From Actinoallomurus liliacearum (GTDB lineage Bacteria; Actinomycetota; Actinomycetes; Streptosporangiales; Streptosporangiaceae), in the NCBI RefSeq assembly GCF_039542035.1, contig NZ_BAABHJ010000030.1, forward strand, positions 1-64,000: a DNA stretch of 64,000 bases, read 5' to 3'. Made by a program: the position numbers and the translations under genes. The notes beneath the pieces were generated by a model. That model was given only the letters and a program-made list of their open reading frames with translations, did no database searches and was not told where the DNA came from. Below, piece after piece: positions 44,238 to 52,582 of the stretch (positions are counted from its first letter, which is position 1; every line of letters starts with the position of its first letter).

Positions 44238-46772
44238 TCACTCCGCCGGAGGCTGCTCCGCCTCGTCCGTGGACGTCTCGTCCGGGGACGAGGCGCCCGC
44301 CTGGGCGGTCGCGTCCGCGGCGCCGAGGGTGACCGGGCCACCGACCGCGGCGATCGAGGTGGGCAGCTTCTCGCCGGAGCCGTCCCGGCGGCCGAGCTCG
44401 GTGGGCAGGTCGATCGACTTGCCGGTCATCCCCGCGGCCTTCGCGGGGACCGGGCCGGCCCAGGCGAACAGCAGCGTGTCCTCGCCCTTCAGGAACCGGT
44501 GCGCCCGGACGCCACCGGTCGCGCGGCCCTTCGCCGGGAAGTCGGCGTAGTCGGACACCTTGATCGCGCCGGTCTGGGTGCCGGGCAGCGCGGTGGAGCT
44601 GCCGGCGATCGTGACCACCAGCGACTCACGGGCGCCGTCGAGGGTGCCGAACCAGATCACCTTGGCGTCGGTGCCGAGGCGGATGCCGGCCATGCCGCCG
44701 GCGGCGCGGCCCTGCGGGCGTACGGACGAGGCGGGGAACCGCAGCAACTGCGCGTCGCTGGTGACGAACACCAGGTCGTCGTCCTCCGATTCCAGGTGAA
44801 CGGCGCGGACGACGCGGTCGCCGTCCTTGAGGCCGATCACCTCGAACTCGTCGGCGTTCTTCGGATAGTCGGGCGCGACACGCTTCACGACGCCCTGCTC
44901 GGTGCCGAGGGTGAGGCCGCCGGAGTCGAGCGAGGCCAGGCCGACGATCGTCTCGTTCTTCTCCAGGGCGACGAACTCGCTGATCGGCGCGCCCCCGGCC
45001 AGCGACGGCGCCGTCGCGGTCGGCGGGACGGCGGGGATGTCGATGACGTCCACCTTGATCAGGCGGCCGGCGTCGGTCACCGCGCCGACCTGGCCGCGCG
45101 CGGTCGAGGGCACCGCGGAGGCGATCACGTCGTGCGCCGCGCGGGGCCCGTCGGCGGGCAGCGGTTCGGCGGACATCGTACGGGCGAGCAGGCCGGTGGA
45201 GGACAGCAGCACGAAGCACGGGTCGTCGGCGACCTCCAGCGGCACCGCGGCGGCCTTCGCCTCCCCGGAGGACTCCAGCAGGACGGTGCGGCGCGGCGTG
45301 CCGTACGTCTTGGAGACCTCGGCGAGCTCGTCGGAGACCACCTTGCGCAGCTTCCGCTCCGACTCGAGGATCGCGGTGAGCTGGGCGATCTCCTTGGTGA
45401 GCTGCTTCTTCTCCTTCTCCAGCTCCAGCCGGTCGTACTTGGTGAGGCGGCGCAGCGGCGTGTCGAGGATGTACTGCGCCTGGATCTCCGACAGCTCGAA
45501 GACCTCCATCAGCCGCGCCTTGGCGGCGGCGGAGTCGTCGCTGCTCCGGATGACCTGGATGACCTCGTCGATGTTGAGCAGCGCGATGACGAGGCCGTCG
45601 ACCAGGTGCAGCCGGTCCTGACGCTTGGTGCGGCGGAACATGCTGCGGCGGCGTACGACCTCGATGCGGTGGTCGACGTACACCTGGAGCAGGTCCCGCA
45701 GGCCCAGCGTGCGCGGCTGGCCGTCGACCAGCGCGACGTTGTTGATGCCGAACGTCTCCTCCATCGGGGTGAGGCGGTACAGCTCCTCCAGCACCGCCTC
45801 GGGGTGGAAGCCGTTCTTGATCTCGATGACGAGGCGCAGGCCCTGCTGCCGGTCGGTGAGGTCCTTCAGGTCCGCGATGCCGGCCAGCTTCTTCGCGTTG
45901 ACGAAGTCCTTGATCTTGGCGACGACGCGCTCGGGGCCGACGGCGTACGGCAGCTCGGTGACGATGATGCCCTTGCGGCGCGGCGTGACCTGCTCGATGT
46001 GCGCCGTGGCGCGGGTGCGGAACGTGCCGCGCCCGCTCTCGTACGCGTCGCGGATGCCCTCCAGGCCGACGATCTTGCCGCCGGTGGGCAGGTCGGGGCC
46101 GGGCACGAAGCGCATGAGCTCGTCGAGCGACGCGTCGGGGTTGTCGATCAGGTGGCGGGCGGCGGCGATCACTTCGGTGAGGTTGTGCGGCGCCATGTTG
46201 GTCGCCATCCCGACCGCGATGCCGGAGGCACCGTTGACCAGGAGGTTCGGGTACGCGGCGGGGAGCACCTCGGGCTCGGTCTCCTGGCCGTCGTAGTTGG
46301 GCCGGAACTCGACGGTCTCCTCGTCGATGCTGTCCACCATGAGCATGGCCTCGCGGGCCATGCGGGCCTCGGTGTACCGCATCGCGGCGGGGGAGTCGTC
46401 GCCGCCGAGAGAGCCGAAGTTGCCGTGCCCGTCGACGAGGCGCATCCGCATCGCCCACGGCTGGGCGAGGCGGACGAGCGCGTCGTAGATCGCGCTGTCG
46501 CCGTGGGGGTGCAGCTTGCCCATCACCTCGCCGACGACGCGGGCGCACTTGACGTGCCCGCGGTCGGGGCGCAGGCCCATCTCGTTCATCGAGTAGAGGA
46601 TGCGGCGCTGCACGGGCTTGAGCCCGTCGCGCGCGTCCGGAAGCGCCCGCTGGTAGATGACCGAGTAGGCGTACTCGAGATAACTGCCCCGCATCTCCTC
46701 GGAGACGTCGACGTCGACGATGTTCTCCTCGAAGTCCGGCGGGGGAGGGGTCTGCGTACCACGTCGTGCCAT
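44238..46772 (-). CDS. parC: DNA topoisomerase IV subunit A (GyrA/ParC)
   Basis: 844 residues from ATG 46772. Winged-helix/tower part: YSVIYQRALPDARDGLKPVQ, GKLHPHGDSAIYDALVRLAQ, and the catalytic Tyr in PAAMRYTEARMAREA. A coiled-coil region with ELEKEKKQLTKEIAQL (about 440-470) is followed by a beta-pinwheel C-terminal domain. The C-terminus ends in an acidic, Ala/Glu-rich tail. Pairs with ParE at 36378. Confidence 0.95.
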   Translation of the reverse strand: MARRGTQTPPPPDFEENIVDVDVSEEMRGSYLEYAYSVIYQRALPDARDGLKPVQRRILYSMNEMGLRPDRGHVKCARVVGEVMGKLHPHGDSAIYDALVRLAQPWAMRMRLVDGHGNFGSLGGDDSPAAMRYTEARMAREAMLMVDSIDEETVEFRPNYDGQETEPEVLPAAYPNLLVNGASGIAVGMATNMAPHNLTEVIAAARHLIDNPDASLDELMRFVPGPDLPTGGKIVGLEGIRDAYESGRGTFRTRATAHIEQVTPRRKGIIVTELPYAVGPERVVAKIKDFVNAKKLAGIADLKDLTDRQQGLRLVIEIKNGFHPEAVLEELYRLTPMEETFGINNVALVDGQPRTLGLRDLLQVYVDHRIEVVRRRSMFRRTKRQDRLHLVDGLVIALLNIDEVIQVIRSSDDSAAAKARLMEVFELSEIQAQYILDTPLRRLTKYDRLELEKEKKQLTKEIAQLTAILESERKLRKVVSDELAEVSKTYGTPRRTVLLESSGEAKAAAVPLEVADDPCFVLLSSTGLLARTMSAEPLPADGPRAAHDVIASAVPSTARGQVGAVTDAGRLIKVDVIDIPAVPPTATAPSLAGGAPISEFVALEKNETIVGLASLDSGGLTLGTEQGVVKRVAPDYPKNADEFEVIGLKDGDRVVRAVHLESEDDDLVFVTSDAQLLRFPASSVRPQGRAAGGMAGIRLGTDAKVIWFGTLDGARESLVVTIAGSSTALPGTQTGAIKVSDYADFPAKGRATGGVRAHRFLKGEDTLLFAWAGPVPAKAAGMTGKSIDLPTELGRRDGSGEKLPTSIAAVGGPVTLGAADATAQAGASSPDETSTDEAEQPPAE

Positions 46773-46862
46773 GAGGACATTCTTGCCGGTCCCGACGACA
46801 TCTTTGGCCGCTGTCCGTTTCTTTCGGCATGTTCGCGAGCAGACACTTGACCAGAGCAAGTC

Positions 46863-46875
46863 TTGCAATATGCAA
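46863..46875. promoter_or_regulatory. MarR-type operator in the parC/marR divergent region
   Basis: TTGCA (46863-46867), ATA, TGCAA (46871-46875), a perfect inverted repeat 11 bases before the marR start. Upstream TTGACC at 46848-46853 could be a -35, with the -10 (TATGCA) inside the operator. Fits autorepression. Confidence 0.65.
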
Positions 46876-46885
46876 TACTTTTCTC

Positions 46886-47365
46886 GTGACGGACCCCTCA
46901 CGCGCACCGCTGGACGCGGAGATCGACGTGTTCCAGACCGCCACGAAAGACCTGGTCGGCGTGACCGTCCGCAGCCTGGAGCAGCTGGAAGGACGGGTGT
47001 CCCTCGCCCAGTTCCGGATGCTCGTCGTGCTCGCCGACCTGGGCGCGTCGCCTTCGTCGAAGGTCGCACGAGAACTCGGTCTGGGCGCCTCGTCGGTGAC
47101 CCGGCTCGCTGATCGCCTTCAGGCGAGCGGCCACGTGGTCCGCGGCCACGATCCGGGCAACCGCAGCGTCGTGACGCTGGAGCTCACGCCCTCGGGCCGG
47201 CGACTGGTCGATCAGGTCATGCGGTGGCGGCGCGCGGAACTGGCGCGGATCCTCGCTCGGCTCAGTCCGTCCGACCGCGCCGTTCTGACCACCGCGCTGC
47301 ACCGCTTCCACGAGGCGGTGGGCCGGGACGACGCCGACGGGCCGTACGGGCCCGTACCGCTGTGA
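46886..47365 (+). CDS. MarR-family transcriptional regulator
   Basis: 159 residues from GTG 46886. Winged helix: VSLAQFRMLVVLADLG, KVARELGLGASSVTRLADRL and the wing HDPGNRSVVTLELTPSGRRL. C-terminal dimer helix SDRAVLTTALHRFHEAV. Start is very close to the probable promoter, so the transcript may be nearly leaderless. Likely controls itself and the next genes. Confidence 0.88.
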   Translation: MTDPSRAPLDAEIDVFQTATKDLVGVTVRSLEQLEGRVSLAQFRMLVVLADLGASPSSKVARELGLGASSVTRLADRLQASGHVVRGHDPGNRSVVTLELTPSGRRLVDQVMRWRRAELARILARLSPSDRAVLTTALHRFHEAVGRDDADGPYGPVPL

Positions 47366-47438
47366 GCCGATCCGGCGAACGACGTCACCGGCCCGTCGCC
47401 GCGGCACCGGCCGAGCGGGCGGCCTGAGCAGGAGAAGA

Positions 47439-47862
47439 GTGAGCGACGCCCGCGGGGCGTCGCCGAGTCGCCCGTGTCCGGAACGGGCGGGACAAGGGGA
47501 GGACTTCGCGAGCGCACGGTCGACCGGAGCGGTACGCCGGCCGCCGTCCCTCGGTGACTTCACCGTCGGGCGCAGAATGCTGATCGTCACCCTGTGGGCG
47601 TTGCCGGTGGGCGGGGTCGCCGCCCTCGCCGCCCTGGGGCTGCTCCGGCTCGTCGCGCTCATCACCGACCTGGTCTTCTACGGGCGTCCGGGTACCGCGC
47701 TGCTGGCCCCCGGCCTGCACCCGCACCCCTGGTGGCTGCCCCTGTCCGCGCCGATCGCCGGCGGTCTCATCGTGGGCCTGATGGCGAGGTACGGCTCGGA
47801 GAAGATCCGCGGGCACGGCATGCCGGAGGCGATCGAGGCGATCCTGACCGGCGGCAGCGCGT
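47439..47862 (+). pseudogene. Truncated ClC-family chloride channel (N-terminal part)
   Basis: GTG 47439 with AGGAG upstream. The product begins like an actinobacterial ClC protein: SLGDFTVGRRMLIVTLWALP, two membrane segments, then RYGSEKIRGHGMPEAIEAIL, which is the conserved ClC segment before the selectivity-filter region. Homology stops near 47862; the filter and all later helices are missing. The frame then stays open through 48068 into the oxidase gene, so no stop separates the two. Confidence 0.7.
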
Positions 47863-48068
47863 CCTCCGGTGGTGGGGCGACGCCTCGCGCGCCCGGGACC
47901 AGGACGGCCGGTCGGCTCTGCGCGACGGCGGACCGCAGGCGGCATGACGATCGGCGCGGAGGCCCGGCGACGCGCCGGCGCCCCCGCGTCCGCCGCGTTC
48001 GCCGCAGCGGGGCCTTCCTCCGTACGGAGCCCGATAACGTGATCTCACGTCGTGAGGAGGAGCGCCGC

Positions 48069-49199
48069 ATGTACGCCGACTTCCAGTTCGAGATCTACCT
48101 CAACGGCCTGAACGACGTCAGGCCACCGCTGCCGACCGATCTGACCCGTCTCGAGGCGCTGGCCCGCGAGAAACTGCCTCGGGAGGCGTACGACTACGTC
48201 GCCGGGTCGGCGGGCACCGGGGACACCGCGGTCGCCAACCGGGAGGCGTTCCGGCGCCGGCGGATCGTCCCGCGCATGCTCCGCGGCGCGGCGGGCGGCG
48301 ACCTGACCACACAGGTGCTCGGCACGGACCTGCCCGCCCCGGTCCTCCTCGGCCCGGTCGGGGTGCTGAACATCGTCCACCCGGAGGGGGAGCTGGCGGC
48401 GGCGCGGGCCGCGCGGGCCCTCGGGGTGCCGGTCGTCCTGAGCACGGCCGCGTCGCACACCCTGGAGGAGGTGGCCGAGGTCGCGGGTCCCCGCTGGTAC
48501 CAGCTGTACTGGCCGGGCGACCGTGACCTGGCGGTCAGCCTCCTGGGGCGGGCGCGGGCCGCGGGCTACACCGCCCTCGTCGTCACGCTGGACACCTTCA
48601 CGCTGGCCTGGCGGCCGTACGACCTCGACAACGCCTACCTGCCGTTCCTGCGCCGCATCGGGATCCAGAACTACCTCGCCGACCCGGTGTTCACCGCCAA
48701 GGCCGGCGACGACCCGGTCCTCCACTGGGCCGGCGTCTTCGGGAACCCCGGCCTGACCTGGGACGACCTGGCGTTCCTGCGTGAGCACTGGGACGGGCCG
48801 ATCGCGCTGAAGGGCATCCAGGCGACCGACGACGCCCGCCGCGCGGTGGACGCGGGCATGGACGGCATCGTCGTGTCCAACCACGGCGGCCGCCAGGTCG
48901 ACGGCGCCGTCGCCGCCCTCGACACGCTGCCGATCATCGCGCACGCGGTCGACGACCAGATCGAGGTGCTGTTCGACAGCGGCGTACGGACCGGCGCGGA
49001 CGTGTTCAAGGCCCTGGCGCTGGGCGCGAAGGCGGTTCTGCTGGGCCGCCCGTACGTGTACGGCCTGGCGCTCGACGGCGAGGACGGCGTCCGGCACGTG
49101 CTGCGCTGCCTGCTCGCCGAGCTCGAGCTCACGCTGCGGCTGTCCGGCCACGACCACGTCGCCACCCTGTCCTCGGACGACCTGCACGAGGTCGGCTGA
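48069..49199 (+). CDS. FMN-dependent alpha-hydroxy acid oxidizing enzyme (lactate 2-monooxygenase-like)
   Basis: 376 residues from ATG 48069, with GAGGAGGAG at 48053-48061. TIM-barrel FMN motifs: LPREAYDYVAGSAGTGDT, YQLYWPGDRDLA, GIQATDDARRAVDAG, VVSNHGGRQVDG (catalytic His) and LFDSGVRTGADVFKALALGA. The N-terminus and RPYDLDNAYLPFLR insert resemble lactate 2-monooxygenase more than L-lactate dehydrogenase. Likely oxidises lactate or another 2-hydroxy acid with O2. Confidence 0.85.
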   Translation: MYADFQFEIYLNGLNDVRPPLPTDLTRLEALAREKLPREAYDYVAGSAGTGDTAVANREAFRRRRIVPRMLRGAAGGDLTTQVLGTDLPAPVLLGPVGVLNIVHPEGELAAARAARALGVPVVLSTAASHTLEEVAEVAGPRWYQLYWPGDRDLAVSLLGRARAAGYTALVVTLDTFTLAWRPYDLDNAYLPFLRRIGIQNYLADPVFTAKAGDDPVLHWAGVFGNPGLTWDDLAFLREHWDGPIALKGIQATDDARRAVDAGMDGIVVSNHGGRQVDGAVAALDTLPIIAHAVDDQIEVLFDSGVRTGADVFKALALGAKAVLLGRPYVYGLALDGEDGVRHVLRCLLAELELTLRLSGHDHVATLSSDDLHEVG

Positions 49200-49262
49200 T
49201 CCTCCGGGTCCGCGCCGCCGATCCGGCCCAGGTCGTCGGCGGGACCTGGTATGCAGGAGCGC

Positions 49263-51389
49263 ATGGCCGACGAAGCACGCCCCGACCCTTCCGAAGACGC
49301 CCTGCGCCAGGACGCCGAGGCGTGCCTGCGATCGCTCGCCGGTGACCACGCCCGGCTGCGCGAGGACCAGTGGGCGGCGATCCGCGCCCTCATCGTCGAG
49401 CGGCGGCGCGCGCTGGTCGTGCAGCGCACCGGGTGGGGCAAGTCCGCGGTCTACTTCGTGGCGACCGCCCTGCTGCGGCGGCGCGGCGCGGGCCCGACCG
49501 TGATCGTCAGCCCGCTGCTCGCGCTGATGCGCAACCAGATCGCCGCCGCCGAGCGCGCCGGCATCCACGCGGCGACGATCAACTCGGCCAACCTCGAGGA
49601 CTGGGAGCGCGTCTACGCCGACGTCCGCGCCGGGGCCGTCGACGTGCTGCTGGTCAGCCCGGAGCGGCTGAACAACCCCGACTTCCGCGACCAGGTCCTG
49701 CCCGACCTGGCGGCCGGAGCCGGCCTGGTCGTCGTCGACGAGGCGCACTGCATCTCCGACTGGGGGCACGACTTCCGGCCCGACTACCGGCGGCTGCGCA
49801 CACTGCTGGCCGACCTGCCGGCCGGAATCCCGGTCCTGGCCACCACCGCGACCGCCAACGCACGGGTCACGCGGGACGTCGCCGACCAGCTCACCGGCGG
49901 ATCCGACGCGGCGGCGGCAGAGGCACTCGTCCTGCGCGGCCCGCTGGAGCGCGAGAGCCTGAGCCTGGCGGTCGTCCAGCTGCGGGGCGCCGAGCAACGG
50001 CTGGCCTGGCTCGCCGGGCGACTCGACGCGCTGCCCGGCTCGGGGATCATCTACACGCTCACCGTGGCGGCGGCGCACGAGGTCGCCGGGTTCCTGCGCG
50101 ACCGCGGGTACGCCGTCGCCGCCTACACCGGGCAGACGGAGCAGGCCGAGCGCCTGCAGGCCGAGCAGGACCTGCTCGACAACAAGGTGAAGGCGCTCGT
50201 CGCGACCAGCGCGCTCGGCATGGGCTTCGACAAGCCCGACCTCGGGTTCATCGTGCATCTGGGCGCCCCGCAGTCGCCGGTCGCGTACTACCAGCAGATC
50301 GGCCGCGCCGGGCGCGGCGTCCAGCGGGCCGAGGTGATCCTGCTGCCGGGCAGGGAGGATCGCGACATCTGGGCGTACTTCGCCGGCCTGGCCTTCCCGC
50401 CCGAACCCGTCGTGCGCCAGGCACTGGGCGCGCTGGAGGAGGCGGGGGGCACGCTGTCCACCGCCGCCCTGGAGACCCGCGTCGACCTGGGGCGCAGCCG
50501 CCTGGAGATGATGCTCAAGGTGCTCGACGTCGACGGTGCCGTGCGCCGCGTCAAGGGCGGCTGGACCGCGACCGGCACGCCCTGGGCGTACGACCGGGAG
50601 CGCTACGAGCGGGTCGCGGCCGAGCGCTCCCGTGAACAGCGGGCCATGCTCGACTACCTGACCACCGAGTCCTGCCGCATGGAGTTCCTGCGTCGTCAGC
50701 TCGACGATCCGCAGGCCGCGCCGTGCGGGCGCTGCGACAACTGCACCGGGCGGCACCTGCCCGCGGAGGTCCCCGAGGAGGAGACCGTACGCGCCCGGGA
50801 GCGGCTGAGTCGCCCCGGGGTGGAGCTGACACCACGGCGAATGTGGCCCACCGGCATGAAGGCCGAGGGCATCTCCGGCCGCATCCCCGCCGACCTGCAG
50901 GCCGAGCCCGGCCGGGCGCTCGGGCGGCTGACCGACATCGGCTGGGGCAACCGGCTGCGCGACCTGCTGGCCGAGGGCGCCCCCGACGCCCCGGTGCCCG
51001 ACGAGGTCTTCGGCGCGGTGGTCAAGGTGCTCTCGGCCTGGGACTGGGCGGACCGGCCCGCGGGCGTGCTGGCCATGGCGTCGGCCACCCGGCCGGGGAT
51101 GATCGCCGACCTGGCCCGCCGCGTCGCCGGGATCGGGCGGCTGCCCTACCTCGGTGAGGTCGCGTACGCCGACGGCGGACCCGGTCCGCGCCGCCACAAC
51201 AGCGCCCAGCGGGTCCGCGCGCTGTGGAACGCCTTCGCCGTCCCCGACTCCGTGCGCTCCCTGACCGGCCCGGTGCTGCTGGTCGACGATCAGGTCGACA
51301 CCGGCTGGACCATGACGGTCGTGACCCGGCTCCTCCGCGAGACCGGCGCCCCCGCCGTGCTCCCCCTGGCCCTCGCCACCGTCGCCTGA
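49263..51389 (+). CDS. RecQ-like ATP-dependent DNA helicase with C-terminal phosphoribosyltransferase-like domain
   Basis: 708 residues from ATG 49263 (ATG 49251 also possible). Helicase motifs: RTGWGKSAVYF (motif I), VVDEAHCISDWGHDF (II), ATTATANARV (III), VATSALGMGFDKPDLGFIVH (V) and YYQQIGRAGRG (VI). A Cys cluster ending CGRCDNC is the RecQ zinc site. The last 130 residues replace the HRDC domain and carry VLLVDDQVDTGWTMTV, a PRPP-binding signature. This architecture occurs in actinobacterial RecQ relatives; the role of the transferase part is unknown. Confidence 0.88.
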   Translation: MADEARPDPSEDALRQDAEACLRSLAGDHARLREDQWAAIRALIVERRRALVVQRTGWGKSAVYFVATALLRRRGAGPTVIVSPLLALMRNQIAAAERAGIHAATINSANLEDWERVYADVRAGAVDVLLVSPERLNNPDFRDQVLPDLAAGAGLVVVDEAHCISDWGHDFRPDYRRLRTLLADLPAGIPVLATTATANARVTRDVADQLTGGSDAAAAEALVLRGPLERESLSLAVVQLRGAEQRLAWLAGRLDALPGSGIIYTLTVAAAHEVAGFLRDRGYAVAAYTGQTEQAERLQAEQDLLDNKVKALVATSALGMGFDKPDLGFIVHLGAPQSPVAYYQQIGRAGRGVQRAEVILLPGREDRDIWAYFAGLAFPPEPVVRQALGALEEAGGTLSTAALETRVDLGRSRLEMMLKVLDVDGAVRRVKGGWTATGTPWAYDRERYERVAAERSREQRAMLDYLTTESCRMEFLRRQLDDPQAAPCGRCDNCTGRHLPAEVPEEETVRARERLSRPGVELTPRRMWPTGMKAEGISGRIPADLQAEPGRALGRLTDIGWGNRLRDLLAEGAPDAPVPDEVFGAVVKVLSAWDWADRPAGVLAMASATRPGMIADLARRVAGIGRLPYLGEVAYADGGPGPRRHNSAQRVRALWNAFAVPDSVRSLTGPVLLVDDQVDTGWTMTVVTRLLRETGAPAVLPLALATVA

Positions 51390-51543
51390 CCACGGCCCCG
51401 GCCGCGCGACGGCCGGCGCCGGCGCGTACGGCCGTCGGGCGGATCGGCGGATGGCCGGGCGTTGAGGCGTGGCCGGTCGTACCCGGCTCTGCCGGGCGTG
51501 ACGGGGGCGGGGAACGGGCGTCGAGGCGCGGTCCGCCGGGGCG

Positions 51544-52440
51544 TCAGAGGACGGGGCGAGCGCCGAGGTGGCTGATGGCCCGCGCGGCGAGGCGGCAGCC
51601 GTTCGCGAGGGCCTCGGCGGGCGGCTTGCCGTCCAGCCAGCCCGGCAGGAACCCGGCGATGAAGGCGTCACCCGCACCGGTGCCGTCGACGATCTCGTCG
51701 ACCGGCTCGGCGGGCACCCGGACCGGCTCGGCGCCGCGGCCGTTGCTGAACCACAGCGCGCCCTCGGCCTCCATCTTGACGACGACCTGGGCGTACCAGG
51801 CGGTCAGGACCTTGGCCGCCTGCTCCGGGTTGTCGCGGCCGGTGAGCACCTCGGCCTGGGAGGCGTTGACGAACAGCAGCCCGGCACCCTGGGTCCACTC
51901 GAGGAACGGCTCGGCGCCGGCCCGCTTGAGGTGGGAGTTGGCGCCGCCGTCCACGGTGATGGACATCTGGGCCTTCTGCGCCAGCTTCATGGCGTGCAGG
52001 GCGGCCTGCCGGGACCCCTCGTTGAGCAGGGAGTAACCGGAAATGTGCAGATGCGCACCGGGGCCGAAGAGGTCCTGCGGGATGTCGTCGGGGAGCAGCG
52101 CGGCGTTCGCCCCGGCGTCGGACAGCATCGTCCGGTCGCCCTTGTGGGTGACCATGACCACGCACGTGCCGGTGGGGCGCTCCGGATCCATGACGAGCCG
52201 GGCGTCGACGCCGTAGCCCATCAGCTCCATGTCGCGGTTCCGGCCGGCGATGTCGGCCCCGCGCCGCCCGATGAATCCGGACTCGACGCCCTCGACCGCC
52301 AGCCAGGCCGCGACGTTGGCTCCCGAGCCGCCGCCGTGCATCGACACGTTGGCCGGCGTGTCGCCGCCTTTCGCCAGCGGGAAGGCGGCTCGCGCGACGG
52401 CATCGGTCATCAGATCGCCGACCACGACCACGCGCGTCAT
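51544..52440 (-). CDS. PfkB-family carbohydrate kinase
   Basis: 298 residues from ATG 52440 with AAGGTGGG upstream. Motifs: MHGGGSGANVAAWLA near 40-55 and DGTGAGDAFIAGFLPG (anion hole and catalytic Asp) near 258. Ribokinase/adenosine-kinase fold; phosphorylates a sugar or nucleoside. Divergent from the GNAT/acyl-CoA synthetase gene. Substrate not determined. Confidence 0.88.
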   Translation of the reverse strand: MTRVVVVGDLMTDAVARAAFPLAKGGDTPANVSMHGGGSGANVAAWLAVEGVESGFIGRRGADIAGRNRDMELMGYGVDARLVMDPERPTGTCVVMVTHKGDRTMLSDAGANAALLPDDIPQDLFGPGAHLHISGYSLLNEGSRQAALHAMKLAQKAQMSITVDGGANSHLKRAGAEPFLEWTQGAGLLFVNASQAEVLTGRDNPEQAAKVLTAWYAQVVVKMEAEGALWFSNGRGAEPVRVPAEPVDEIVDGTGAGDAFIAGFLPGWLDGKPPAEALANGCRLAARAISHLGARPVL

Positions 52441-52582
52441 GACGTCACCCACCTTGTTCCCTGCGGCTGCCGCGCCCCGAACGACGGCCTGCCTGCGTGA
52501 CCCGGAGAAAAACCTAACAGCTCCCGCCACCCGGGTGGGTCCCGAACCGGCGCGAAATCGGGATCTCCCATACTCTCGACGT

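Noticed and set aside
44232..46850. 872-codon plus-strand open frame opposite parC
   Set aside because: Shadow frame; parC carries all catalytic motifs on the other strand.
47439..49199. A single 586-residue ClC-oxidase fusion gene as the primary call
   Set aside because: A strong internal ribosome site (48053-48061) and family-typical ATG at 48069 make a separate oxidase more likely; the fusion is kept as a finding only.
48045..51677. 1210-codon minus-strand open frame opposite the oxidase and RecQ genes
   Set aside because: Antisense shadow of two well-supported genes; no family motif or ribosome site.
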